Shown one piece after another: positions 36,508 to 45,609 of a DNA stretch of 64,000 nucleotides. The DNA comes from Sinorhizobium meliloti 4H41 (GTDB lineage Bacteria > Pseudomonadota > Alphaproteobacteria > Rhizobiales > Rhizobiaceae), in contig NZ_AQWP01000012.1 of assembly GCF_000375585.1 (NCBI RefSeq), forward strand, positions 142,183 through 206,182, read 5' to 3'. The notes beneath the pieces are model-generated. The model was given only the letters and a program-made list of their open reading frames with translations, made no database searches and was not told where the DNA came from. The position numbers and the translations under genes are program-made. Each line of letters begins with the position of its first letter. Within the stretch, counting starts at the first letter, position 1.

Positions 36508-38301
36508 ATGCGTAGATTCCTATTGCCGGGACTGGAGGTCCTGCGCGGCGCGCTGGGGCGGCAAATGCGCCTGCTGCCGGCCGTCGTCATTCTCGGCCTC
36601 GCCAGCGCCGCGCTCGAAGGCGCCGGCATCGGCCTCATCATTCCGATGCTGGGCATCATCGCAGGAGATGGACAGGCCAACGGCTTGAGCGGCATATCCG
36701 CTTACTTTCAGGCGGTAGGAGAGGGCTTGGGAGACGGCGAACGCCTGCTGGTCATTGCGGCCGCCGTGCTCGCGCTGATCGTGCTCAAGAATATCCTCGC
36801 CTTCGCCAACACGTTGCTCACGACCTTCATCTACGGCAAGGCCAGCCACGCCATCCGCAGCGCGCTTTCGGATCAGCTCCTGCGGATTGGATATCCGTTC
36901 TTCATGCAGCAAAGTCCCGGCCGGCTGCTCAACATCATCTCCAACGAGTCATGGCGCGCGTCCGACGCGATCCAGACGGTCCTTTCGTCTATCGTGCACG
37001 GCTCGGCGGCGGTCATCCTGCTCGCCTTTCTCTTGCTCATGTCCTGGCAGATGACGCTGTTCGTGGCGCTCGGCCTCGTCCTTGTCCAGCTTGCCCATGC
37101 GGCGCTCTCCGCGACGCTCAAGGGCCCAAGCCGCCATGTGACCTCCTTCAACAGCGAGCTTGCCGCCAGAATGCTGCATCTCGTTCATGCCGGAAGGCTG
37201 ATCCGCGTGTTCGGCCAGGAAACACGCGAGAAGGATGCATTCGACTCCGCGTCCGACGCCGTTCGCCGTGCCGGCTTTGCGCTCCAGTCACGACAGGGGG
37301 CGCTGCCGCCGCTGACCGAGGTGCTCCATTCGGCGTTGTTTCTGGCGGTGGTGGTAAGCGCCTGGTCCGTCGGCGTCAGCTTTCCGGTGATCGTCGCCTT
37401 CGTCGTGCTGCTATATCGACTGCAGCCGCATATGCGCGCCCTGCAGATGTCCTGGAGCCAGATTCAGGGCTGGAGCGGATCGCTCGAAGAGGTGCGATGG
37501 CTTCTCGACTCCTCCGACAAGCCGAAGCCTCCTCAGGGCAATGCCCCGGTCGACGGCCTGCACGAGGGCATGAAATTCGACCGGGTGACCTTCCGGTATC
37601 CCGGTTCCGAGGTGCGTCCCCTGGTGCTGCATTCCGCAAGCTTCGAAATCCGCAGCGGCCGTTCCACCGCGATCATCGGCCGTTCCGGCGCCGGAAAGAC
37701 GACGATCGTCAATCTCCTCTGCCGTTTCGTCGAGCCGGATGAAGGATGCATCCTCGTCGATGGCGTGCCGCTCGACGAGCTCGATCCCGTTCAGTGGCGC
37801 CGCCAGATCGCGGTCGCCAGCCAGGACCTCGAACTGGTGGACGGCACCGTCCTGGAAAACATCACCTACGGTCAAAGCGCCACACCTGCAGAAGCGGAAC
37901 GCGCCGCGAAGCTTGCCGAAGCGCACGGCTTCATCGAGCAGCTGCCGCAGGGCTATGAGACGCTCGTCGGCTACAGAGGTGCAAGCCTCTCGGCAGGCCA
38001 ACGCCAGCGCATCGCGCTTGCCAGGGCGCTGGTGCGCGATCCGGCGATCCTGATCCTCGACGAGGCGACGAATGCGGTCGACGGCCTGTCGGAAGCGGCG
38101 ATCGTCGAGACGTTGAGATCGAGGGCCGGCAGGCGCACGACGATCGTGATCAGCCATCACCGGAGCACGATCTCGTTCTGCGACGACGTCGTGGTCCTCG
38201 GCTCCGGGCGCGTCAAGGGCCAGGCCGCGCTGGCGGACGTCGCGTCGCTCAGCATGGACCAGCTCTACGAGCATGAGACCGGCACGGGGGGCGGAGGGTA
38301 G
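36508..38301 (+). CDS. msbA2: ABC exporter, MsbA-like half-transporter (MsbA2 type)
   Basis: A 597-residue half-transporter with six helices (about 15-330) and a C-terminal ATPase. Walker A is GRSGAGKTT, the signature LSAGQRQRIALARAL and Walker B ILILDEAT. It probably flips a lipid-linked saccharide made by the genes upstream. The arrangement acyltransferase, two glycosyltransferases, exporter matches the S. meliloti SMb21188-SMb21191 locus, where MsbA2 is required for productive alfalfa symbiosis. The name is given by that synteny and by length; sequence alone supports only MsbA-like exporter. Confidence 0.82.
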   Translation: MRRFLLPGLEVLRGALGRQMRLLPAVVILGLASAALEGAGIGLIIPMLGIIAGDGQANGLSGISAYFQAVGEGLGDGERLLVIAAAVLALIVLKNILAFANTLLTTFIYGKASHAIRSALSDQLLRIGYPFFMQQSPGRLLNIISNESWRASDAIQTVLSSIVHGSAAVILLAFLLLMSWQMTLFVALGLVLVQLAHAALSATLKGPSRHVTSFNSELAARMLHLVHAGRLIRVFGQETREKDAFDSASDAVRRAGFALQSRQGALPPLTEVLHSALFLAVVVSAWSVGVSFPVIVAFVVLLYRLQPHMRALQMSWSQIQGWSGSLEEVRWLLDSSDKPKPPQGNAPVDGLHEGMKFDRVTFRYPGSEVRPLVLHSASFEIRSGRSTAIIGRSGAGKTTIVNLLCRFVEPDEGCILVDGVPLDELDPVQWRRQIAVASQDLELVDGTVLENITYGQSATPAEAERAAKLAEAHGFIEQLPQGYETLVGYRGASLSAGQRQRIALARALVRDPAILILDEATNAVDGLSEAAIVETLRSRAGRRTTIVISHHRSTISFCDDVVVLGSGRVKGQAALADVASLSMDQLYEHETGTGGGG

Positions 38302-38411
38302 AGGTTTGCGGCACGGGCGCAGACTGCCGGATGCAGGGCGCGCGAGGACCCCGGCTGCTTGTCCATCGACCCTGGTTGCGGGCGCTGAGGCGCGGCCCCT
38401 ACCCGCTGCCG

Positions 38412-38461
38412 CGACCTCCCCGTTTGGACGGGGAGAAGGGGCCGGCAGGCGGAGGGGGCTC
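38412..38461. repeat. GC-rich palindromic intergenic repeat, copy 2
   Basis: CTCCCCG-TTTGGA-CGGGGAG forms a hairpin followed by GGCCGGCAGGCGGAGGGGGC, the same composite as at 28879. It lies between the convergent exporter and aldolase genes. Confidence 0.65.
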
Positions 38462-38472
38462 TGATCTGAAAA

Positions 38473-39516
38473 TTATGCGGCGGCGTAGCGCTTGGCCATC
38501 TCCGGCAACCGCAGCACCCGGATCTTCGATGCCTGGCCGGCGGCGTGGAAGGCCTCGAAGCGCTCCTTGCAGACCTCGGTCATGTGGGCAATTGCCGGCT
38601 TCAGATAGTTGCGCGGATCGAAATTATCCGGATGTTCGATATGGTGCTTGCGGATCTCGCCGGTGAAGGCGAGGCGGAGGTCCGTGTCGATATTGACCTT
38701 GCGCACGCCGAGCGGAATGGCCTTCTGAATCTCGGACACCGGAACGCCCCAGGTCTTCTTCATCTTGCCGCCATAGGCGTTGAAGAGTTCCTGGAGATCG
38801 GCGGGGACGCTCGAGGAACCGTGCATGACGAGGTGCGTGTTCGGCAGACGCTTGTTGATCTTGGCGATCGTCTCGATCGAGAGGATCTCGCCGTCGGGTT
38901 CGCGGGTGAACTTGTAGGCGCCGTGGCTGGTGCCGATGGCGACCGCAAGCGCGTCGACGCCGGTCTTCGAGACGAAGTCGAGGGCCTGCTCGGGATCGGT
39001 CAGCAGTTCCTCGCGTGAGAGCTTGCCTTCAAATCCATGGCCGTCCTCCTTGTCGCCGGCACCGGTTTCCAGATTGCCGAGGCAGCCGAGTTCCCCTTCG
39101 ACGGAAACGCCGGCAGCATGGGCGATCTTCACGACTTCCGCGGTGACGGCGACATTATATTCGTAGCTCGCGACGGTCTTGCCGTCCTTCTCCAGCGAGC
39201 CGTCCATCATCACGGAGGTGAAGCCGTTGGTAATCGCCGAGATACAGGTCGACGGCTGGTCGCCATGGTCGAGGTGGAGGCAGACGGGGATATGCGGATA
39301 TTCTTCCGCAGCGCCGAGGATCAGATGGCGCAGAAACGCATCGCCGGCATAGGCCCGCGCGCCGCGGCTTGCCTGCAGGATGACAGGAGAGTCGGTCGCA
39401 TCCGCGGCCCTCATGACGGCCTGGATATATTCGAGATTGTTCACATTGAAGGCCGGCAGTGCGTAATTGTTCTCTGCCGCGTGGTCGAGCAGTTGCCGCA
39501 ATGTGATCAATGCCAT
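38473..39516 (-). CDS. fba: Class II fructose-bisphosphate aldolase (Calvin-cycle subtype)
   Basis: A 347-residue zinc aldolase that cleaves fructose 1,6-bisphosphate (and often sedoheptulose 1,7-bisphosphate). The zinc motif is [10 protein letters not shown] near residue 80. [34 protein letters not shown] and [18 protein letters not shown] are hallmarks of the CbbA-like B subtype. The start at 39516 has GGGAG upstream; the frame stays open 171 codons further but is not coding in character. It stands alone, without other cbb genes, convergent with the exporter. Calvin-cycle use is therefore not implied here. Confidence 0.93.
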   Translation of the reverse strand: MALITLRQLLDHAAENNYALPAFNVNNLEYIQAVMRAADATDSPVILQASRGARAYAGDAFLRHLILGAAEEYPHIPVCLHLDHGDQPSTCISAITNGFTSVMMDGSLEKDGKTVASYEYNVAVTAEVVKIAHAAGVSVEGELGCLGNLETGAGDKEDGHGFEGKLSREELLTDPEQALDFVSKTGVDALAVAIGTSHGAYKFTREPDGEILSIETIAKINKRLPNTHLVMHGSSSVPADLQELFNAYGGKMKKTWGVPVSEIQKAIPLGVRKVNIDTDLRLAFTGEIRKHHIEHPDNFDPRNYLKPAIAHMTEVCKERFEAFHAAGQASKIRVLRLPEMAKRYAAA

Positions 39517-40161
39517 TCTTAACTCCCTGATGCTCCGCGCCACTCGAGGCGCCAGTTCAAGCGCACAATAATTCATGCGGGGCGTTTGGCAACCGGGCCG
39601 GCGGTCGTGCCGGTCGCTTGATGGACGTGCGTCAGACCAAATTGCTGTGGATGAGAAATCCCCCTGCCAGAAATCGCTACTTTCGCCCTCTGGTGGTGTT
39701 GCCAATCTCAGTTGTGCCCGCAGAGCAGCCGCGGGTTTTCGCGGCCGGCGGCAGGTTCGGTCCGGAACGTGGCGGCGTTCGGCGTCCGCATGAGGGGGAG
39801 CCGTTGTGCAAAAAGATTGCAGCGATTGGGGCAATTTTTTATGCATATTACGTAAAGTGCCGCTACAATTCATGAAGGTTGCATGACTGCTCTTTCGGAG
39901 CATTCTTCCGTAACGAAGCGCAACATGCCGAAGCGATCTACAACGTTGCAGGTGGATCTCCGCGCGCCGGGGCCGGCCGGCAGACTTGCGTCGTGAAAGG
40001 AAGGAAATTCGTCGCAAACGCCTATACAACCTGAGCGATTATCGGCGTTCGCGTTTTAAAGAGAAGGCTGCAATTTTCCGGGCAGATCGCTTGCGTTCGC
40101 TGAAAATTTGCACTTCTCTCCTGCGATCAATGAACCCAAAACGAGGGGAAGGAGAAGAAAA
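39517..40161 (+). other. Long upstream region of the opp operon
   Basis: This 645-bp stretch has no gene I recognise. It contains an inverted repeat TGCAA-AAAGA-TTGCA (39807-39821), a palindrome TTACGTAA (39848-39855) and an AT-rich block (39835-39870) upstream of a sigma54-like promoter at 40080-40095. The length and the upstream dyads fit an enhancer-dependent promoter with activator sites more than 200 bases away. Confidence 0.45.
40080..40095 (+). promoter_or_regulatory. Sigma54-like (-24/-12) promoter of the opp operon
   Basis: GGGCAGATCGCTTGCG matches the RpoN pattern TGGCAYR-N4-TTGCW at all core positions (GGCA, R, TTGC) and misses three outer ones. Transcription would start near 40106, about 56 bases before the oppA ATG. 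A DctB/DctD-like pair encoding a sigma54 activator lies at the far end of the operon. Confidence 0.55.
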
Positions 40162-41760
40162 ATGGCTTCACTGAAACTCAATCTCAGGGCCGCTGCGCTC
40201 ATAGGCTCGCTGCTCATCGGAGCAAGCCCCGCGCTCGCCGAGGCGGTACTTCACCGCGGCAATGCCGGCGAACCGCAGACGCTCGACCAGGCCCACACCT
40301 CCATCAACATCGAGGAGTTCATCCTCAAGGACCTCTATGAAGGCCTGACGATCTACGATGCCGCGGGCAAGATCGTTCCGGGCGCCGCCGAAACCTGGGA
40401 GCTTTCGGACGACGGTACCGTCTATACGTTCAAACTGCGTGCCGATGCCAAGTGGTCGGACGGATCGCCGGTGACGGCAGAGGATTTCGCCTTCTCCTTC
40501 CGCCGCGTGGAGGATCCGAAGACCGCGGCCGAATACGCCAACATCCTCTTCCCGATCAAGAACGCCGAAAAGGTCAACAAGGGCGAAGTGCCGGTCGACC
40601 AGCTCGGCGTAAAGGCCGTCGACGAAAAGACCCTGGAAGTTACCCTCGAACGGCCGACGCCCTTCTTCCTGGAACTGCTCGCACACCAGACGGCGCTTCC
40701 GGTCAGCAAGGCGAGCGTCGAAAAGAACGGCGCGGACTTCGTCAAACCGGGTGTGATGGTTTCGAATGGCGCATTCAAGCTGACGGCGCATGTGCCGAAC
40801 GACAGCCTGACGGTGGAGAAGAACACCAATTATTGGGATGCCGCCAATGTCAAGCTCGACAAGGTGATCTTCTATCCGATCGACGATCAGGCGGCCTCTG
40901 TCCGGCGTTTCGAAGCAAAGGAAATGGATCTCGCCTACAACTTCTCCGCCGACCAGATCGAGCGCCTGCGCACGTCCTATGGAGAGCAGGTGCACGTTTC
41001 CCCGACGCTTGCCACCTACTACTACGCTTTCGACACCCGCCAGGAGCCCTATAGCGATGTCCGCGTCCGCCGGGCACTTTCGATGGCGGTCGACCGCGAC
41101 TTCCTTGCCAAGGAAATCTACAGCGGTTCGCAGCTGCCGTCCTATTCGATGGTCCCGCCGGGGATCGAGAGCTACGGCGATCCCGCCAAGGCCGACTTTG
41201 CCGACATGTCGCAACTCGACCGCGAGGACAAGGCGATCGAGTTGATGAAGGAAGCCGGTTACGGCGAGGGCGGCAAGCCGCTCAACATCGAAATCCGCTA
41301 CAACACCAATCCCAATCATGAGCGTGTCGCGACGGCAGTCGCCGACATGTGGAAGAACACCTTCGGCGCCAAGGTCTCGCTGGTGAATCTCGACGTGTCG
41401 TCGCACTATGCCTACCTGCAGGAGGGCGGCAAGTTCAACGTTGCGCGTGCCGGCTGGGTCGCCGATTACGCCGATGCAGAGAACTTCCTGGCACTGAGCC
41501 TCAGCACCAACAAGACCTTCAATTACGGCCATTTCGAAAACGCCGAATTCGATGCGCTGATGAAGAAGTCCTATGAGGAACAGGATCCGGCGGCACGATC
41601 GAAGATCATGCACGAGGCTGAAACTCTGCTGATGAAGGAGCAGCCGATCGCGCCGTTGCTGACCCAGGCGGACCTCTGGCTCGTCGCGGAACGGGTCAAG
41701 GGCTGGCAGGACAATGCGCCGAACGCGCATCTGAGCAAGTTCCTGAGCATCGCCGAATAA
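40162..41760 (+). CDS. oppA: Oligopeptide ABC transporter substrate-binding protein
   Basis: A 532-residue periplasmic protein with a Sec signal peptide (MASLKLNLRAAALIGSLLIG.., cleavage near ALAEA, residue 25). SBP_bac_5 marks are HRGNAGEPQTLDQAHT, YTFKLRADAKWSDGSPVTAE and FDTRQEPYSDVRVRRALSMA, close to OppA of enteric bacteria. The ATG at 40162 follows AAGGAGAAG. It is the first gene of oppA-oppB-oppC-oppDF, and a 14-bp stem-loop after its stop separates it from oppB. Ligands are probably short peptides. Confidence 0.93.
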   Translation: MASLKLNLRAAALIGSLLIGASPALAEAVLHRGNAGEPQTLDQAHTSINIEEFILKDLYEGLTIYDAAGKIVPGAAETWELSDDGTVYTFKLRADAKWSDGSPVTAEDFAFSFRRVEDPKTAAEYANILFPIKNAEKVNKGEVPVDQLGVKAVDEKTLEVTLERPTPFFLELLAHQTALPVSKASVEKNGADFVKPGVMVSNGAFKLTAHVPNDSLTVEKNTNYWDAANVKLDKVIFYPIDDQAASVRRFEAKEMDLAYNFSADQIERLRTSYGEQVHVSPTLATYYYAFDTRQEPYSDVRVRRALSMAVDRDFLAKEIYSGSQLPSYSMVPPGIESYGDPAKADFADMSQLDREDKAIELMKEAGYGEGGKPLNIEIRYNTNPNHERVATAVADMWKNTFGAKVSLVNLDVSSHYAYLQEGGKFNVARAGWVADYADAENFLALSLSTNKTFNYGHFENAEFDALMKKSYEEQDPAARSKIMHEAETLLMKEQPIAPLLTQADLWLVAERVKGWQDNAPNAHLSKFLSIAE

Positions 41761-41767
41761 CGAACTG

Positions 41768-41797
41768 AGGCGACGCGCGGGCACCCGCGCGTCGCCT
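41768..41797 (+). other. Intercistronic stem-loop between oppA and oppB
   Basis: AGGCGACGCGCGGG and CCCGCGCGTCGCCT form a perfect 14-bp stem; with the top pair open the loop is four bases. It begins 8 bases after the oppA stop and no T-run follows. It should block 3'-exonucleases and leave oppA mRNA more abundant than the permease mRNA. Confidence 0.75.
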
Positions 41798-41811
41798 CCG
41801 GAGCAAAGTCA

Positions 41812-42735
41812 ATGATCTCCTTCATCCTTCGCCGGCTGGCGAGTGCGGTGCCGACGCTGTTCATCGTCGTCACCATATCCTTCTTTCTGATGCGTTTTGC
41901 CCCCGGTGGGCCCTTCAACCTCGAGCGTCCTCTCCCGCCCTCCACGATGGAGAACCTGATGAGGACCTATCACCTCGATCAGCCGCTCTGGCGCCAATAC
42001 GCCACCTATCTCGGCAATGCCGTCACGGGCGACTTCGGTCCGAGCTACATTTACCACGACAACAATGTCGCGCAGCTGATCGGCAAGGGACTGCCCTATT
42101 CGATGGAGCTCGGCTTTTACGCGCTGTTGCTCGCGGTCGTCGGCGGCGTCATAACCGGAACGATCGCCGCCTTGCGGCAGAACAGCTTCCTGGACTTCGC
42201 GGTCATGTCGGTTTCCACGATCGGGGTCACCGTGCCGAACTTCGTCGTCGGTCCCGTGCTGACGCTGATCTTTGCGATCGTGCTCGCGTGGCTGCCCGCC
42301 GGCGGCTGGGGCGACGGTTCTCTCCGCTTTCTCATCCTGCCGATGATCGCGCTCGCGCTTCCCCAGCTTGCGGTCTTCGCCAGGCTCACGCGCGGCTCGA
42401 TGATCGAGGCCCTCAATACGGATCATATCCGCACCGCGAAAGCCTATGGCCTGCCGTCCCGCGCCGTGGTCGTGACGCACGCCATGCGCGGTGCCATGCT
42501 GCCGGTCGTTTCCTATCTTGCTCCTTGCGCCGCCGCTCTCCTTACGGGCTCGGCCGTGGTGGAAACGATCTTCACTATACCGGGCGTCGGGCGCTACTTC
42601 GTGCTCGGAGCGATCAACCGCGACTATACGCTGGTAATGGGCACCGTGATCCTCATCGCCATCTTCGTCATCCTCTTCAATCTTCTGGTCGATATTCTCT
42701 ACGGCCTGCTCGATCCGAGGGTTCGCCATGACTGA
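41812..42735 (+). CDS. oppB: Oligopeptide ABC transporter permease
   Basis: A 307-residue inner-membrane permease. MISFILRRLASAVPTLFIV, RFAPGGPFNLERPLPP and the EAA loop RTAKAYGLPSRAVVVTHAMR are OppB characteristics. It overlaps oppC by eight bases, so the two permeases are translationally coupled. Confidence 0.93.
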   Translation: MISFILRRLASAVPTLFIVVTISFFLMRFAPGGPFNLERPLPPSTMENLMRTYHLDQPLWRQYATYLGNAVTGDFGPSYIYHDNNVAQLIGKGLPYSMELGFYALLLAVVGGVITGTIAALRQNSFLDFAVMSVSTIGVTVPNFVVGPVLTLIFAIVLAWLPAGGWGDGSLRFLILPMIALALPQLAVFARLTRGSMIEALNTDHIRTAKAYGLPSRAVVVTHAMRGAMLPVVSYLAPCAAALLTGSAVVETIFTIPGVGRYFVLGAINRDYTLVMGTVILIAIFVILFNLLVDILYGLLDPRVRHD

Positions 42736-43858
42736 TATCGCTCAGATCCCGGCATCGATGCCCGAAACCAAAGGCCGAAGCCTCTTTCAGCTCGCAACGC
42801 TGCGCTTCCGCCGCAACCGCCCGGCCATGGCCGGTTGCGTCATCCTGGTGCTTATCGCGCTCTTTTCCTTCGTTGGGCCGCTTTTTTCGCCTCACAGCTA
42901 CGATCAGGTCTTTCCGTCCTATGTCACGATCGGCCCCAGCCTCGAGCCGCGTCCGGACACCTCGACACTTCAGGACGTGATGGAAGGCGTGGCGACCCGT
43001 GCACGCGTCACGCTCACGGAATTCAACGTCGAAGGCCAGACCTTCACCGCCACCGTGACCTCGGACGAGCCTATCGATCCTCGCGCCACGCGCTATTTCG
43101 ACCGGGCGAACGAGTTCGAGAACACCGAGGTGGTCGCGACGGAGAACGATGGCCGTACCCTGAAGGTCGAGGGCGAGGTGGCTCGGGAATATTTCCCCTT
43201 CGGCACCGATTCCAACGGCCGCGACCTGCTTGTCCGGGTGATGCTGGGCGGCCAGATCTCCATCGCCGTCGGTCTGCTGGCGAGTCTCGTTTCGCTCGGC
43301 ATCGGCGTCGTATACGGGGCGACATCGGGCTATATCGGCGGGCGCGTCGATAACGTCATGATGCGCCTGGTCGAGATCCTCTATTCGCTGCCCTTCGTTT
43401 TCCTCGTCGTGGTGCTCGTCGTCTTCTTCGGCCGGAGCTTCATCCTGATCTTCCTGGTGATCGGGGCTGTCGAATGGCTGGATATGGCCCGCATCGTGCG
43501 CGGCCAGACGCTGGCGCTCAAGCGGCGTGAGTTCGTTGGAGCGGCGCAGGCCCTGGGTCTGACCGACTGGCAGATCATCCGCCGGCACATCATCCCGAAT
43601 ACGATCGGTCCGGTCATCGTCTTCGTCACCGTCGTCGTGCCGAAGGTCATCCTGCTCGAGAGTTTCCTGTCGTTCCTCGGACTGGGCGTGCAGGCGCCGC
43701 TTACCAGCTGGGGTGCGCTGATCTCGGAAGGTGCGAACAATATACAGTCGGCGCCGTGGCTCTTGATCTTCCCCGCCATCTTCTTCGTCGTGACGCTGTT
43801 CTCGCTGAATTTCGTCGGCGACGGCCTGCGCGATGCGCTCGACCCGAAGGACCGCTGA
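42728..43858 (+). CDS. oppC: Oligopeptide ABC transporter permease
   Basis: A 376-residue permease, longer than usual OppC (about 300) because of a soluble periplasmic insert at residues about 70-160 between the first helix and FFPFGTDSNGRDLLVRVM. Such inserts occur in the YejE/OppC subset. The EAA loop is GAAQALGLTDWQIIRRHIIP. It ends two bases before the ATPase start. Confidence 0.92.
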   Translation: MTDIAQIPASMPETKGRSLFQLATLRFRRNRPAMAGCVILVLIALFSFVGPLFSPHSYDQVFPSYVTIGPSLEPRPDTSTLQDVMEGVATRARVTLTEFNVEGQTFTATVTSDEPIDPRATRYFDRANEFENTEVVATENDGRTLKVEGEVAREYFPFGTDSNGRDLLVRVMLGGQISIAVGLLASLVSLGIGVVYGATSGYIGGRVDNVMMRLVEILYSLPFVFLVVVLVVFFGRSFILIFLVIGAVEWLDMARIVRGQTLALKRREFVGAAQALGLTDWQIIRRHIIPNTIGPVIVFVTVVVPKVILLESFLSFLGLGVQAPLTSWGALISEGANNIQSAPWLLIFPAIFFVVTLFSLNFVGDGLRDALDPKDR

Positions 43859-43859
43859 C

Positions 43860-45461
43860 ATGACAGAGACGAAGGACTCCATTCTCGCTGTGCGCGGCCT
43901 GAAGGTCGACTTTTCCACCCCTGACGGCACCGTCGAAGCGGTCAAGGGCATCGATCTCGACGTCCGTTCCGGCGAGACGCTCGCGGTCGTCGGCGAATCC
44001 GGTTCGGGCAAGAGCCAGACCATGATGGGCATCATGGGTCTGCTCGCCAAGAACGGGACGGTGACGGGTTCGGCGCGCTATCGCGGCCAGGAACTCGTGG
44101 GCCTTGCACCGAAGGCACTGAACCGGGTGCGCGGCTCGAAGATCACCATGATCTTCCAGGAGCCGATGACTTCGCTCGACCCGCTTTACACGATCGGCCG
44201 CCAGATCGCCGAGCCGATCGTCCATCACCGGGGCGGCAGCTTCAAGGAGGCGCGCAGACGCGTCCTCGAGCTCCTGGAGCTCGTCGGCATTCCCGAACCG
44301 GGGCGGCGCATCGACAGCTATCCGCACGAGCTTTCCGGCGGCCAGCGCCAGCGCGTCATGATCGCCATGGCGCTTGCCAACGAGCCGGACATCCTGATCG
44401 CCGACGAGCCGACGACCGCCCTGGACGTGACCATCCAGGCCCAGATCCTCGATCTGCTCAAATCGCTGCAAAGGCGCTTCGGCATGGCGATCGTTCTGAT
44501 CACCCACGACCTCGGCATCGTCAAGCACTTCGCCGATCGGGTCGCGGTCATGCGCCGTGGCGAGGTCGTGGAGCAGGGGGTGACGGCCGATATCTTCGAG
44601 CGGCCGAAGGCGGACTATACCAGGATGCTGCTGGAGGCCGAACCGAGCGGGCGCAAGGCTCCGCCTTCCGACAATGCCCCGATCATCCTGGAGGGTCGCA
44701 ATGTCGCGGTGGACTATACGATCGCTGGCGGCCTCTTCCGCGGGGCCTCGGCCGCTTTCCGTGCGGTCGACGGCGTCAATCTGAGGCTCAGGCAGGGTCA
44801 GACGATCGGGATCGTCGGCGAATCCGGCTCCGGGAAGTCGACGCTCGGCCGGGCGCTGCTGAGGCTTCTGCCGAGCAGCGGCTACTACCGTTTCGGCTCG
44901 ACCGACATTTCCGGCTTCGACCGCGGCGCGATGCGACCGCTGCGCCGCCAGCTGCAGCTCGTCTTTCAGGACCCTTACGGGTCGCTCTCGCCACGCCGGA
45001 CCGTGGGCGAGATCATCACCGAAGGCCTCCATGTGCATGAGCCCGACCTGAGCCGTGCCGACCGCGACCACAGGGCCATCGCAGCGCTGAAGGAAGTCGG
45101 TCTCGACCCCGCCTCGCGCAACCGCTATCCGCATGAATTCTCCGGCGGACAGCGCCAGCGCATCGCGATCGCCCGCGCGATCATCCTGAAGCCGAAGGTC
45201 GTCATTCTCGACGAACCGACTTCGGCCCTCGACCGGTCGGTGCAGGGGCAGGTGATCGAACTCCTGCGCGGTCTGCAGGAAAAGCACGGTCTCTCCTACA
45301 TCTTCATCAGCCACGATCTTTCGGTGGTGAAGGCGATATCCGACTATGTGATCGTGATGAAGAACGGCCGGATCGTCGAAGAGGGGGAAACGGACGCGAT
45401 CTTCGATGCACCGAGGGAGCCCTATACCAAGACGCTGATCGGAGCCGCTTTCAACGTGTGA
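43860..45461 (+). CDS. oppDF: Oligopeptide ABC transporter, fused ATP-binding protein (YejF/OppDF type)
   Basis: A 533-residue double ATPase. First half: Walker [10 protein letters not shown], signature [15 protein letters not shown], Walker B ILIADEP. Second half: [31 protein letters not shown]. It provides energy for OppB/OppC. The start at 43860 overlaps the oppC stop region closely (TGACATG). The operon ends here; GC-rich hairpins follow at 45509-45532 and 45584-45607. Confidence 0.93.
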   Translation: MTETKDSILAVRGLKVDFSTPDGTVEAVKGIDLDVRSGETLAVVGESGSGKSQTMMGIMGLLAKNGTVTGSARYRGQELVGLAPKALNRVRGSKITMIFQEPMTSLDPLYTIGRQIAEPIVHHRGGSFKEARRRVLELLELVGIPEPGRRIDSYPHELSGGQRQRVMIAMALANEPDILIADEPTTALDVTIQAQILDLLKSLQRRFGMAIVLITHDLGIVKHFADRVAVMRRGEVVEQGVTADIFERPKADYTRMLLEAEPSGRKAPPSDNAPIILEGRNVAVDYTIAGGLFRGASAAFRAVDGVNLRLRQGQTIGIVGESGSGKSTLGRALLRLLPSSGYYRFGSTDISGFDRGAMRPLRRQLQLVFQDPYGSLSPRRTVGEIITEGLHVHEPDLSRADRDHRAIAALKEVGLDPASRNRYPHEFSGGQRQRIAIARAIILKPKVVILDEPTSALDRSVQGQVIELLRGLQEKHGLSYIFISHDLSVVKAISDYVIVMKNGRIVEEGETDAIFDAPREPYTKTLIGAAFNV

Positions 45462-45508
45462 GGCAGGCAATCTCGTGCCGGATTGCCCCTCATCCCGCTG
45501 CCGCGTCC

Positions 45509-45608
45509 CTTCTCCCCGCAGGCGGGGAGAAGGGGCTATACGGCCCGAATTCGTCAACATGACCGCACTTTTTCAGGGCACGTCCCCTCACCCCGCGTGC
45601 GGGGGAGC
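45509..45608. repeat. Pair of GC-rich intergenic hairpins
   Basis: CTTCTCCCCGC and GCGGGGAGAAG (45509-45532) form a perfect 11-bp stem with a 2-base loop. A second hairpin, CCCCTCACCCCGC..GCGGGGGAG, spans 45584-45607. Both belong to the same repeat style as at 28879 and 38412, and lie between the convergent opp operon and the two-component genes. Confidence 0.6.
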
Positions 45609-45609
45609 A

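Noticed and set aside
40168..41784. 538-codon minus-strand frame opposite oppA
   Set aside because: GC-rich third positions keep the opposite frame open; oppA has signal peptide, family motifs and ribosome site, while the shadow has none.
43701..45560. 619-codon minus-strand frame opposite oppDF
   Set aside because: Mirror of two clear ATPase domains; no motif or start signal of its own.
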